64,000 nucleotides of DNA from Limnohabitans sp. (GTDB taxonomy: Bacteria; Pseudomonadota; Gammaproteobacteria; Burkholderiales; Burkholderiaceae_C). The notes beneath the pieces were generated by a model. The model had not been told where the DNA came from. It worked only from the letters and a program-made list of their open reading frames with translations, and did no database searches. The DNA is taken from NCBI GenBank assembly GCA_009693505.1, contig SHXD01000002.1, positions 1 to 64,000 on the forward strand, given 5' to 3'. This document shows, piece after piece, positions 56,162-64,000 of the stretch (its first letter is position 1; every line of letters starts with the position of its first letter). Made by a program: the position numbers and the translations under genes.

Positions 56162-57118
56162 TTGAACACACCCACCTTTAACCACATTGCAGTAGTTGGC
56201 GCAGGCGCCGTTGGTAGCTTTTATGGCGCCATGCTCGCCCGCGCCGGGCACAGGGTGACGCTCATCGGCCGACCCGCACATGTGCAGGCTACAACGCGCG
56301 ACGGTTTGAAGTTAGATTTATCAACATCCTCTGCGACAGAGATCATTCGGATTGAGGCCAGCAGTGACTTTTCAAGCTTGCGAACAGCGGACTTGGTATT
56401 GTTCTGTGTCAAATCAACAGACAGCGCTTCGGTCGCACTTCAAATTGCGCCCTACCTCGCACCGCACGCTTTGATAATGAGTTTACAAAACGGAGTGGAG
56501 AATGCAGCCCTGATTGCACAACATGTACCCCATGCGGTGATCCCCTCTGTCGTCTATGTGGCCACAGAAATTACTGCGCCAGGATGTGTGAAGCACCATG
56601 GTCGCGGTGAGCTTGTGATCGGAACAATGCAGGTTTCACGACTGAGCGATCCGCAAAAAACTCTTCAAGAAATAGTGGTGCTATTTGGCTCAGCGCAGGT
56701 ACCGGTTCAGATTTCACAAAATGTCATGGCTGAGTTATGGTCCAAGTTGATGATCAATTGTGCTTTCAATGCGATTTCAGGTTTAGCCCAAATTCAATAC
56801 GGGAAACTTGCGGCCTTGGCGTCAGTTCGCAGCACCCAGACAGCTTTAGTAAAGGAAGTCATTGCAGTGGCCCACGCCGATGGCATCCATTTATCTGAGG
56901 CTGTCGCCCTGCAAGCCGTCGAACAAATATCTGTCACGATGGGAAGTCAAAAATCATCCACTGCACAAGATATGGCGCGCTCTAAACCCAGTGAAATTGA
57001 CCATCTGAATGGATTCATTGTGAGACGTGGACAGGCGCTTGGGGTGGCGACTCCTGTTAACCAAGCCTTGTTTGCATTGGTCAAACTAGTTGAATCCACT
57101 TATATCGCTCATGTCTAA
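56162..57118 (+). CDS. 2-dehydropantoate 2-reductase-family protein (PanE/ApbA-like)
   Basis: 318 aa from TTG 56162, preceded by AAGGGG. The dinucleotide motif G13-A-G-A-V-G18, N110-G-V-E-N114 and K195 (L-W-S-K-L-M) of ketopantoate reductases are present, with the late S-T-A-Q-D-M loop. These NADPH enzymes reduce a 2-oxo acid to a 2-hydroxy acid. Because it is the first gene of an operon with a kinase and an enolase paralogue, a catabolic 2-oxo-acid reductase role is as likely as pantothenate biosynthesis. The kinase gene overlaps its end by eight bases. Confidence 0.8.
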   Translation: MNTPTFNHIAVVGAGAVGSFYGAMLARAGHRVTLIGRPAHVQATTRDGLKLDLSTSSATEIIRIEASSDFSSLRTADLVLFCVKSTDSASVALQIAPYLAPHALIMSLQNGVENAALIAQHVPHAVIPSVVYVATEITAPGCVKHHGRGELVIGTMQVSRLSDPQKTLQEIVVLFGSAQVPVQISQNVMAELWSKLMINCAFNAISGLAQIQYGKLAALASVRSTQTALVKEVIAVAHADGIHLSEAVALQAVEQISVTMGSQKSSTAQDMARSKPSEIDHLNGFIVRRGQALGVATPVNQALFALVKLVESTYIAHV

Positions 57119-58118
57119 GGCAGAAGTCCCCATGGAGTTCGTTCGGGCCTTGAACGAACTGGGTCTTTCAAACGCTTCTTTCTTGTATGGCAACCCTCTA
57201 ACAGGCGGCGTGTCATCTGATATTTGGTGCATTGAGACAGAGAAAGGATTTGTTTGCGCCAAACGCGCTTTGTCCAAATTGCGGGTGGCTGCCGATTGGC
57301 ATGCGCCTGTGGAGCGAAACCTTTTTGAGGCCCGTTGGTTGCAAGTTGCCCACCAAGCCTCAGCAGGTTGTGCACCAGAATTTTTAGGCCAACACCCAGA
57401 ACTAGGGGTATTGGTCATGCAGTACCTTGACCCAGTTCACTATCGTCTCTGGAAGCAAGAATTGCATGCTGGCAATGCTGACGCGCAGACTGCAAATGCA
57501 ATAGGGCAAATACTTTCGAAGATTCACAGTTATGCAGCAAGAAATAGCCAATTAGCAAGCGAGTTTCCAACTGACAAAATATTTTTTGAAATCAGACTGG
57601 CACCCTACTTACTCGCCACCGCAGAGCGCCATCCCAAACTAGCGCTCGCACTAGAAGAGCTGGTATTGCAAACACAAAACAATGCAAAGACCTTGGTGCA
57701 TGGCGATGTCAGCCCTAAGAATATCTTGTTAGGACCACAGGGTCCCATGTTGTTAGATGCAGAATGCGCCACTTGGAGTGACCCTGCATTTGACTTGGCG
57801 TTTTGCCTGAACCACTTATTGCTGAAGTGTCTATGGACGCCGTCATCATCTTCAGATTTTTTGCATTGCTTTGAAGTTCTGACCAACAGCTACTTGCAAT
57901 CAGTAGATTGGGAACTGCCCAGTCCACTTGAAGCAAGAGCGGCTCGACTACTACCCGGACTGTTGCTGGCCAGAGTGGATGGCAAATCTCCTGTCGAATA
58001 TGTCACTGAAGAACATCAACGCAATCACATCAGACGCGTAGCCAGCGCATTGCTCATCAAGCCAGCGAGCTATTTGAAAGAAATCGCCCATGCATGGGCC
58101 AAGGACCTCAAGACATGA
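57111..58118 (+). CDS. Aminoglycoside phosphotransferase-fold small-molecule kinase
   Basis: 335 aa from ATG 57111 (overlapping panE by eight bases); ATG 57132, with AAGG 11 bases before it, is an alternative start. The phosphotransferase fold is clear: ATP-binding loop region T-G-G-V-S-S-D with Lys in C-A-K-R-A, Brenner motif H-G-D-V-S-P-K-N (about 197-204) and the metal-binding L-L-D-A-E (about 214-218). Relatives phosphorylate hydroxyls of antibiotics, choline, homoserine or methylthioribose. The next gene, an enolase paralogue, overlaps by four bases, so the likely product is a phosphorylated hydroxy acid. Substrate unknown. Confidence 0.75.
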   Translation: MSKAEVPMEFVRALNELGLSNASFLYGNPLTGGVSSDIWCIETEKGFVCAKRALSKLRVAADWHAPVERNLFEARWLQVAHQASAGCAPEFLGQHPELGVLVMQYLDPVHYRLWKQELHAGNADAQTANAIGQILSKIHSYAARNSQLASEFPTDKIFFEIRLAPYLLATAERHPKLALALEELVLQTQNNAKTLVHGDVSPKNILLGPQGPMLLDAECATWSDPAFDLAFCLNHLLLKCLWTPSSSSDFLHCFEVLTNSYLQSVDWELPSPLEARAARLLPGLLLARVDGKSPVEYVTEEHQRNHIRRVASALLIKPASYLKEIAHAWAKDLKT

Positions 58119-59401
58119 CACCTTTTACCATCAAATCTATCTTTGCAAGACGAGTCTGGGACAGTCGCGGGCGACCAACCGTAGAAGCTGAGGTCATTCT
58201 CAACGATGGGTCTATAGGCAGAGCCATTGCACCAGCAGGCGCCTCTAAAGGAACGCGTGAAGCACTGGAATTAAGGGATGGTGGTGCTAGGTTTGGTGGA
58301 CTTGATGTGATGCAGGCGATCGGACATGTCAACGGTGAAATTTCAACTGCACTGGTGGGGACACAGGCTGACAACCAGTCTGTTCTTGATCAGGCGCTCA
58401 TTGACCTTGATGGAACCATCAACAAGTCAAGATTAGGTGCAAATGCAACTTTGGCTGTTTCAATGGCAGCAGCGCATGCTATGGCCGCGGCCTCTGGCAT
58501 GCCCTTATACCGTTACCTTGGTAACGGGAAAATAGGACGCTTGCCCATGCCTCAAATCCAAATTTTTGGCGGTGGTGCGCATGCAGGCCGACGTGTCGAT
58601 GTTCAAGACTTCATGGTGGTCTGTACTGGCGCGACCAATTTCGCTCAGGCTTTGGAGTGGACCGCAGAAGTCTACCGCCATGCGGGATTACTGATGGCGC
58701 AACGCGGTTCACTGTTTGGCGTTGCTGACGAAGGGGGTTGGTGGCCTGACTTCTCAAGCAATGAGCAAGCACTGGAGATGCTGATACTTGCCATTGAACG
58801 CGCAGGCTTTATTCCTGGAGATCAAGTTGCAATTGCTTTGGATATTGCAGCATCCGAATTTGGGCAACAGGGTCAATACCGCCTAGGACTTGAATCCCGA
58901 GAACTGGACTCCGACGGCATGATTGAAATGCTGCTGAGATGGGTTGAGAAGTACCCTATCGTGTCTATTGAAGACCCTTTGGCAGAAGACGATCCGGTGG
59001 GGTTCTCTCGCTTTACCAAGGCCATTGGCCATCGACTGCAAATTGTGGGCGATGATTTTTTGGTCTCCAATTCGAGCCTCATTCGAGAAGCCGCCAATTT
59101 AGGCGCTGCCAACACGGTACTGCTCAAACCCAACCAAAGAGGCACGCTGAGCGAAACCTTGCAAGCTTGGAGAGTGGCACAAGAGTTGGGCTATTCAGCC
59201 ATCGTGTCCGCCCGCTCCGGTGAAACCGAAGATGCCACCATTGTCGACCTGGCCATTGGGTGGAATGTCGGTCAACTCAAAGTCGGATCGTTCGCAAGAA
59301 GTGAGCGCATGGTCAAGTGGAACCATGCACTGCGCATTGAAGAACAACTAGGCGCTCAAGCCCGTTTTGCTGGCTCTAGCGTATTCCGAAGAACTCGCTG
59401 A
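58115..59401 (+). CDS. Enolase paralogue with altered active site
   Basis: 428 aa from ATG 58115, close to true enolases in length and layout. Conserved: metal ligands D243, E286 and D313, catalytic acid region E206 (D-E-G-G), catalytic K338 (L-L-K-P-N), H156 and K389. Changed: the S-H-R-S-G-E-T-E-D motif reads S-A-R-S-G-E-T-E-D (A366, His373 in yeast numbering), the Glu before F-M-V is Asp (D165, Q-E-F to Q-D-F), and the first flexible loop reads A-G-A-S-K instead of S-G-A-S-T. It probably dehydrates a 2-phospho-hydroxy acid other than 2-phosphoglycerate, made by the kinase encoded just upstream. Housekeeping eno would be elsewhere. Confidence 0.8.
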   Translation: MTPFTIKSIFARRVWDSRGRPTVEAEVILNDGSIGRAIAPAGASKGTREALELRDGGARFGGLDVMQAIGHVNGEISTALVGTQADNQSVLDQALIDLDGTINKSRLGANATLAVSMAAAHAMAAASGMPLYRYLGNGKIGRLPMPQIQIFGGGAHAGRRVDVQDFMVVCTGATNFAQALEWTAEVYRHAGLLMAQRGSLFGVADEGGWWPDFSSNEQALEMLILAIERAGFIPGDQVAIALDIAASEFGQQGQYRLGLESRELDSDGMIEMLLRWVEKYPIVSIEDPLAEDDPVGFSRFTKAIGHRLQIVGDDFLVSNSSLIREAANLGAANTVLLKPNQRGTLSETLQAWRVAQELGYSAIVSARSGETEDATIVDLAIGWNVGQLKVGSFARSERMVKWNHALRIEEQLGAQARFAGSSVFRRTR

Positions 59402-59473
59402 ACCTCAATACCTGGCATCGGTGCTTAAGTCGCCACTTTTCACGCATCCGTCGCTCACCTGGCTTTCTGTTGG

Positions 59474-60151
59474 TTAAAGAATTCCATATCTTGCGAATAC
59501 ATCTGCTAATTTATCGCCGCGTTGTAAGTCTTTCAGCGTATTTGATTCGCCTGACACTTTTTTAAAAGCAATCTCTAAAACTTTATCTTCTACGCTTTGA
59601 GGAACAACAACCAAGCCATCTACATCTCCCACAACCAAGTCCCCGGGCAACACGTAAACACCAGCACATTCAATTGGAATATCCAGCGCCATGATTCGAG
59701 CCCGGCCTTTGCTATCTAGTGGCGCAACACCACCATGAAAAACGGGGAATTTCATGGCACGAATTGCACGGACATCTCTAGTGCATCCATCCATGACAGC
59801 TCCAGCTGCGCCACGGGCTTGTGCCGCTGTAGACAGTAATTCCCCCCAAGGGCCAATCCGGGCTGAGTTTGAGCACGCAAAAATAGGAATTTCAAAGGGC
59901 ATCAAACTGTCGACCAATTTAATCTCTAATTCATAGGGATTTGTGCCCTCATCGTGGTGCCACACCTCCATGAAACTAGCAGTTCGGGCTCTTCCAACCA
60001 AAATCAGTGCATCATCAATTGGGCGAATTTTTGACGACATCGCTTGATTGCGAAATCCTGCACTGTCCAATGCGTCAGAAATAATCGATGTGAAAAGTTT
60101 ATCTCGAATCTGCTCAAAGAGTCTTCGATCGATTTCTTGGGATGAAGTCAT
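59474..60151 (-). CDS. RraA-family aldolase/decarboxylase (HMG aldolase-like)
   Basis: 225 aa. The family core G103-E104-L, then G-A-A-G-A-V-M-D121-G-C-T-R125-D126 carries the Arg and Asp needed for 4-hydroxy-4-methyl-2-oxoglutarate/4-carboxy-4-hydroxy-2-oxoadipate aldolases and oxaloacetate decarboxylases; P-G-D-L-V-V-G-D-V-D-G is also standard. Divalent metal and pyruvate enolate chemistry are expected, not RNase E inhibition. It converges on the enolase-paralogue operon. An SDR lies 108 bases upstream on the same strand. Confidence 0.85.
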   Translation of the reverse strand: MTSSQEIDRRLFEQIRDKLFTSIISDALDSAGFRNQAMSSKIRPIDDALILVGRARTASFMEVWHHDEGTNPYELEIKLVDSLMPFEIPIFACSNSARIGPWGELLSTAAQARGAAGAVMDGCTRDVRAIRAMKFPVFHGGVAPLDSKGRARIMALDIPIECAGVYVLPGDLVVGDVDGLVVVPQSVEDKVLEIAFKKVSGESNTLKDLQRGDKLADVFARYGIL

Positions 60152-60259
60152 TACAGTGCTCCTAAAACATGTTAATAATTCAACGAATTAACTCTAGCAA
60201 CTATCAACGATGGTTGGCTGATGAGACTGGGTATCGTGCAAATGCAAACAAATTTTCAA

Positions 60260-61015
60260 TTACATCGCAGAAGTAAAACCGCCATCAACCGTCAAAATTA
60301 ATCCATTCACAAAAGATGCTTCATCTGAGGCTAAAAAAACAGCCGCAGGACCAATTTCTTCTACCCGCCCCCACCGCCCAACCGGCGTTCTTTCTTTGAC
60401 CCATTTGGTAAATTGAGGGTCTTCTACCAAAGCAGTGTTCATTTCCGTGGCAAAAAAGCCTGGTGCGATGCAATTCACAGTGATCAAATTAGGCGCAAGT
60501 TCCACTGCCAGTTGCTTACATAAGGCATGCACTGCCCCTTTACTGGCCACATAAGCGGAAATGGAAGGCCTCGCATTGATAGCGCTCATTGAACCTATCA
60601 AGATAATGCGCCCATTTTTCTTCTCCACCATTAAAGGCGTCAGTGCTTTGCAAAGTACCCATATTGCTTTGAAATTAGTATTGATAACTTTTTCGAAATC
60701 TTCTAATTCAAAATCTTGTATTGCTTGCCTGTGATTGATGCCGGCATTGGCAATCAAAATATCTATTTTTCCCCATTGTTTTTGTAAGTCGTTGATGCAC
60801 GCCTGAGCCGCTTCAAAATTGGTGACATCAAAAGCCGCCGCCTGCGCAGAGAGTCCTTGCTCAGTGAGTGTTTTGACACGCTCGCTTAAGAGCTTTTCGT
60901 CACGAGCATTGAGAACCACATGGGCACCAGCCTTTGCAAGTGATTGGGCCATTGACCAGCCCAGTCCTCGGGATGCACCTGTGATGAGTGCTATTTTGTT
61001 GGCAAGGTCAAACAT
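60260..61015 (-). CDS. Short-chain dehydrogenase/reductase (gluconate 5-dehydrogenase-like)
   Basis: 251 aa. T-G-A-S-R-G-L-G (12-19), N-A-G (90-92), catalytic Ser in G-S-M-S (142-144), Y155 and K159, with the C-terminal signature D-G-G-F-T. The Asn-Ala-Arg after the second strand suggests NADP(H). Overall it resembles gluconate 5-dehydrogenase/3-oxoacyl reductases acting on sugar acids or hydroxy acids. Same strand as the RraA-like gene, which it could feed with a 2-oxo acid. Confidence 0.85.
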   Translation of the reverse strand: MFDLANKIALITGASRGLGWSMAQSLAKAGAHVVLNARDEKLLSERVKTLTEQGLSAQAAAFDVTNFEAAQACINDLQKQWGKIDILIANAGINHRQAIQDFELEDFEKVINTNFKAIWVLCKALTPLMVEKKNGRIILIGSMSAINARPSISAYVASKGAVHALCKQLAVELAPNLITVNCIAPGFFATEMNTALVEDPQFTKWVKERTPVGRWGRVEEIGPAAVFLASDEASFVNGLILTVDGGFTSAM

Positions 61016-61166
61016 ATGGCCGTTCCTTTAGTGCACGATGATTCTGCGCTTGATATAAAAGATTGGCAATTCTATTTAAGAAGAAGGAATTGGCTCCTCT
61101 TTGGCAAAAATTACAGCTTTATTTTAGAAAGCGGCAAAAAATCAAACTAATTGGTCATAAACAACC

Positions 61167-61199
61167 ATAAACCGGCCAAATTAGCATGGCGCGGTTTAT
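61167..61199. terminator. Hairpin at the 3' end of the AerR-like gene
   Basis: ATAAACCGGCC (61167-61177) pairs with GGC-G-CGGTTTAT (61188-61199) through 11 base pairs with one bulged G and a 10-base loop. It begins 11 bases after the minus-strand aerR-like stop. No T-run follows on either strand, so it may be a weak terminator, an RNA-stabilising structure or a protein-binding palindrome. Confidence 0.4.
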
Positions 61200-61209
61200 G
61201 CACGCTGCT

Positions 61210-62073
61210 TCAAACATGAGGCAGAAGTGATGCAGCTAAGCCAACTGCATGTTTAGCATTGACACAAATATCATCTGCACCAAAGTCAATAGCGCGCAAT
61301 TCTTTGACTGCGAAAATGGGTCCACCCAATAAAACAGCCACGCGCGGGTTGACAGATGAACATTTAAATTGGCTTATTAACTCAGATAAAGTCGAAAGTT
61401 GTTGCTCCATGCTAATTGACAATCCGATCACATCAAACCATTCATCACTGCTAGCCTGAACCAGTTCGTTGGCGCAGGATGGAATGGACACCACAACCTG
61501 CCAGCCTTTTTTGCAGAAAAAATCAGCCACGATAGTCGTACCGAGCATGTGCAAAGATCCAGGTGCAGAAGCTATCATCACTCGCTTCACTTTACCTTTG
61601 GCAAATCCACCCTCTTTGTAGGCCAATCTAAACTCATTTGCAATTGCATGGAGTCGAATAAATCCCAGATTGACTTGAGAAAAATCCATACAGTCATCAT
61701 CCCATTGAGATCCTAAATATCGAGCTGCAGGGGCAATAAGCTCTAAGAAGATATCTTCTTTCCTCAAGCCTATCTCTAAAAAATGGTCGACAAAGGCTTG
61801 CGTAACTTTTTGATCTTGTGAAACGCAAAGATCTGCAAATTTCTCTATTTCTTTTTGTGAAGGTAATTTACGCAATGAAGAGACCAAACTCAGATGCCGT
61901 GTTCTGATCTTTTCAGCTTTTAACAAACGAGGAATGATCTGTGATTCGACGATTGACAAGACAGAGAATTGGAAATTAGAATCCGTATGCTCATGAGTTG
62001 AGAAATTTCTCAAGTGCTTGTTTTCATGCAAGATTTGTTTTTGAAGAATTCCATTTTGATTTTGTAAGCTCAT
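61210..62073 (-). CDS. B12-binding domain regulator, AerR/PpaA-like
   Basis: 287 aa, no DNA-binding helix-turn-helix. A helical cap (about 70-150) with W124 and the S-Q-V-N sequence nine residues later replaces the W-x9-E-H signature of CarH. The cobalamin fold follows with S-A-P-G-S-L-H175-M-L-G, the A-D-F-F-x-x-x-G-W-Q-V helix typical of AerR/PpaA, G-G-P (250-252) and a late F-G-A-D-D motif. In purple bacteria AerR is a light- and B12-responsive antirepressor of the photosynthesis regulator PpsR/CrtJ. Here it is divergent from a CarH-like gene; no photosynthesis gene is in the window. Light or B12 sensing is inferred from family. Confidence 0.75.
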   Translation of the reverse strand: MSLQNQNGILQKQILHENKHLRNFSTHEHTDSNFQFSVLSIVESQIIPRLLKAEKIRTRHLSLVSSLRKLPSQKEIEKFADLCVSQDQKVTQAFVDHFLEIGLRKEDIFLELIAPAARYLGSQWDDDCMDFSQVNLGFIRLHAIANEFRLAYKEGGFAKGKVKRVMIASAPGSLHMLGTTIVADFFCKKGWQVVVSIPSCANELVQASSDEWFDVIGLSISMEQQLSTLSELISQFKCSSVNPRVAVLLGGPIFAVKELRAIDFGADDICVNAKHAVGLAASLLPHV

Positions 62074-62176
62074 TGATTTTATCCTTCAAATGCTCAAGAT
62101 CAAGCATGTTTTGACTTTCACGTTTGCAGCTAAAGCACGAAGTTCACGATCGCACTTTCATTGGAAATATATTGAC

Positions 62177-62205
62177 TTTGTCCGTGACAAAATAGATCGG
62201 ACAAA
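62177..62205. promoter_or_regulatory. Operator-like nested palindromes between the two B12-domain genes
   Basis: TTTGTCC (62177-62183) and GGACAAA (62199-62205) form a perfect 7-bp inverted repeat with a 15-base centre; within it TTTGTC-CGT-GACAAA (62177-62191) is a second perfect palindrome. A TTGACT (-35-like) overlaps the left edge at 62172-62177. It lies 30 bases before the CarH-like start, the position expected for an autoregulatory site of a MerR-family repressor controlling both divergent genes. Confidence 0.55.
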
Positions 62206-62234
62206 TGTTTATTTAACTGTTACTGTGAATAATC

Positions 62235-63134
62235 ATGCGCATCAACCCATTTTTTTCCCCTTCGGAAATCGAGCGTGAAACGGGATTTGGGAAAGAACAA
62301 TTGCGAAAGTGGCGCCAGAGATTTGGTTTCCCGCCAAGGGAAGCAACCCTTGATGGGCGGTCGACCTATTCAATCGAGACTGTCCAACAGCTTCTTCTGA
62401 TCAAACGCTTGCTGGAAGCCGGCTTTCGGCCTGCGCAAGTTGTAGGCAAGCCCGTATTGGAACTTGAAAAACTAAAATCAGAGTTGGGTTTGAATATTCA
62501 GCTTGAAATACAAGATGAATCAACCAATCAATTTGTTGAATACATCAAGATCAACAATCTGCAAGCATTTGTAAATCTTTTAAAGGAGAAGCGACGCACG
62601 CAAACAATGCTTGATTTTACTCAAAGGACAATTACGCCGCTGATGATCAGTCTTGGTGATGCTTGGACTCGCGATGAAATCGACATTCACCATGAACACC
62701 TTTGTTCTGCTTATATCGAACGTTATTTGCAGGCAGAGATTCTCAATTTGCTTCCAAGAAAAGGTTTACCGATCATTTTGTTGTCTCTTCCACCAGGCGA
62801 GCATCATTTTCTTGGCTTGTTGATGGCTGAGGCTGTGCTGGCTGAACAAGGCGCTGTCACGATCAATATTGGCGCCGATATACCCTTGAACAATCTGAAG
62901 TTGGCCGCTATTTCATGCAAGGCGGATGTCGTTGCACTTTCCTTCAGTTTTGCACACCCGGCTCGCTATGTATTACCAACCCTATTACATTTTCGGCGTT
63001 TACTTCCGCCTAATATTCAGATCTGGGCTGGAGGTGCTGGCATTTCCGTCATTAGAAAGAAACCTAAAGGCGTGAAAATGATCTACGCACTCAGTGACGC
63101 AGTGACTGCGCTGAATGAAATTCCTTTGCAGTAG
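62235..63134 (+). CDS. MerR-family B12-dependent photoreceptor-type repressor (CarH/LitR-like)
   Basis: 299 aa. An N-terminal MerR winged helix (about 5-75: L-R-K-W-R-Q-R-F-G-F-P, G-R-S-T-Y-S, L-L-E-A-G-F-R-P) is joined to a helical cap and a C-terminal cobalamin domain. The CarH adenosylcobalamin motif W144-x9-E154-H155 is complete, and the lower-ligand motif E189-x-H191-x-x-G194 is intact, followed by N-I-G-A-D-I-P and a G-G-A-G loop. CarH-type proteins bind DNA in the dark with AdoCbl and release it on illumination. It ends with TAG and is divergent from the AerR-like gene. Confidence 0.85.
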   Translation: MRINPFFSPSEIERETGFGKEQLRKWRQRFGFPPREATLDGRSTYSIETVQQLLLIKRLLEAGFRPAQVVGKPVLELEKLKSELGLNIQLEIQDESTNQFVEYIKINNLQAFVNLLKEKRRTQTMLDFTQRTITPLMISLGDAWTRDEIDIHHEHLCSAYIERYLQAEILNLLPRKGLPIILLSLPPGEHHFLGLLMAEAVLAEQGAVTINIGADIPLNNLKLAAISCKADVVALSFSFAHPARYVLPTLLHFRRLLPPNIQIWAGGAGISVIRKKPKGVKMIYALSDAVTALNEIPLQ

Positions 63135-63156
63135 AAGATATCTGTAGGTTGTAGTT

Positions 63157-64000
63157 TTAAAACAAATAATGATCTACCAGCATGGCCGCGAAAAGCACAC
63201 TCAAATGAACAAGAGAAAATTTAAACGTCTGTCGTGCTTGCTCGTCTGAATATTGCCGCCAGAGCTTGAATGCATGAACCACAAAAACCAGACTTAAACC
63301 CAATGCAACCAAGAGATAGAGCCAAGAACTCATGCCGTAAACAAATGGCATTAAACAAGCAGCCAACAAAATAAGGGTGTAGAGCAAAATTTGCAGGCAC
63401 GTAAAATTAGTGCCATGGGTGACGGGCAACATAGGCAGTCCCGACTTCCTATATTCATCAACTCGGTAAAGTGCCAGCGCCCAGAAATGAGGTGGCGTCC
63501 ATAAGAAAATAATCAGAAAGAGCAGAAGCGCTTCGGGTCCCACCTGATCCGTCATGGCAGCCCATCCCAGCACTGGCGGCATTGCACCAGACGAGCCCCC
63601 AATCACGATGTTTTGCGGCGTGAGTGGCTTCAAGATCAATGTGTAAATAACCGCGTATCCCAAAAAAGTACCCAAGGTAAGCCACATGGTGAGGGGGTTG
63701 ATCCAAAAATAGAGCAGCGCCGAACCAGCTACGCAAAGTACAGAAGAAAACAATAAAGTCAGCAAGCCGTCAACTTGACCTTGTGCCGTTGGGCGCCAAG
63801 AAGTTCTTTTCATCTTGGCATCTATTTCTTTTTCAACCAAGCAGTTAATGGCTGCGGCTGCGCCAGCAACCAGCCAGATACCAACACAAGCCAATATGGC
63901 GCGTTGGATTTCATTCAAAGTTGGTATTTTCGGTACCGCCATCACCATGCCCACAAGGGCGCAAAAGACAATCAGCTGCAGCACTCTAGGTTTAGTCAGC
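63157..64000 (-). CDS. ctaB: Protoheme IX farnesyltransferase, 5' end beyond the window
   Basis: 281 codons are visible and the frame stays open to the right edge, reading L-T-K-P-R-V upstream of the first in-window start candidate, which is the normal CtaB sequence; the true start is outside. The prenyl-diphosphate-binding motif [25 protein letters not shown] and [10 protein letters not shown] are diagnostic. The multi-pass membrane enzyme makes haem O for terminal oxidases. The 3' end is 22 bases from the convergent CarH-like gene. Confidence 0.95.
   Translation of the reverse strand, partial: LTKPRVLQLIVFCALVGMVMAVPKIPTLNEIQRAILACVGIWLVAGAAAAINCLVEKEIDAKMKRTSWRPTAQGQVDGLLTLLFSSVLCVAGSALLYFWINPLTMWLTLGTFLGYAVIYTLILKPLTPQNIVIGGSSGAMPPVLGWAAMTDQVGPEALLLFLIIFLWTPPHFWALALYRVDEYRKSGLPMLPVTHGTNFTCLQILLYTLILLAACLMPFVYGMSSWLYLLVALGLSLVFVVHAFKLWRQYSDEQARQTFKFSLVHLSVLFAAMLVDHYLF

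Overview
The window looks like a chromosomal segment of a betaproteobacterium of the Burkholderiales, most likely Comamonadaceae (Limnohabitans/Rhodoferax/Polaromonas-like). This is inferred from the mix of Bug/TctC-type periplasmic binding proteins, HAAT and TRAP transporters, CoA-ligase/beta-oxidation operons, and the CtaB and AerR/CarH-like proteins. No rRNA, tRNA, CRISPR array or intact transposase was seen. Nearly all of it is accessory catabolic DNA: transporter-plus-enzyme modules for small carboxylic acids, sulfate esters and CoA thioesters.

Layout. 0.1-3.0 kb: an Asp/Glu/hydantoin racemase-like gene, a TlpA-like thioredoxin, a bicupin, then a decayed stretch with a diverged repeat, a palindromic repeat and a 40-codon SAF-domain gene relic. 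3.0-10.8 kb: a NitT/TauT/Ssu-type ABC transporter, a sulfatase, a GntR regulator, a Bug binding protein and a choline-sulfatase-like enzyme, probably a sulfur/sulfate-ester scavenging island. 10.9-17.2 kb: an aldehyde dehydrogenase broken by an in-frame amber codon, a GMC oxidoreductase, a mandelate racemase/muconate lactonizing family enzyme, a TauD/TfdA dioxygenase, and two truncated genes joined back to back beside a second copy of the palindromic repeat. 17.4-25.9 kb: a tightly overlapping operon SDR / SCP2-type thiolase / acyl-CoA ligase / fused TRAP DctQM / E1alpha / E1beta / DctP ending in a terminator. 26.3-30.1 kb: katG, a small unknown protein and the wreck of a response regulator-adenylate cyclase gene. 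30.2-35.6 kb: a complete HAAT (Liv) ABC transporter and a converging CnbZ-like gene. 35.8-47.2 kb (minus strand): thiolase, FadB-like protein, CoA ligase, a second complete Liv transporter and another CoA ligase, with an acyl-CoA dehydrogenase diverging. 48.5-55.8 kb: a TfdA-like dioxygenase, an M81 (MlrC-like) peptidase/AKR/cupin operon, an amber-interrupted Bug gene, and a CaiB/CitE-like pair. 56.2-61.0 kb: a translationally overlapping PanE-like/kinase/enolase-paralogue operon facing an RraA-like and an SDR gene. 61.2-64.0 kb: a divergent pair of B12-domain regulators (AerR/PpaA-like and CarH/LitR-like) sharing an operator-like palindrome, then ctaB running off the right edge.

The strongest candidates for undescribed biology are (i) the kinase plus enolase-paralogue operon, whose enolase has lost the His of the S-H-R-S-G-E motif; (ii) the SDR/thiolase/ligase/TRAP/E1alpha-beta operon, which has no E2/E3 and no DUF35 partner; and (iii) the paired cobalamin photoreceptor-type regulators. 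At least five genes are broken by nonsense codons, truncation or frameshift, so the region is either decaying and being rearranged or carries assembly errors.
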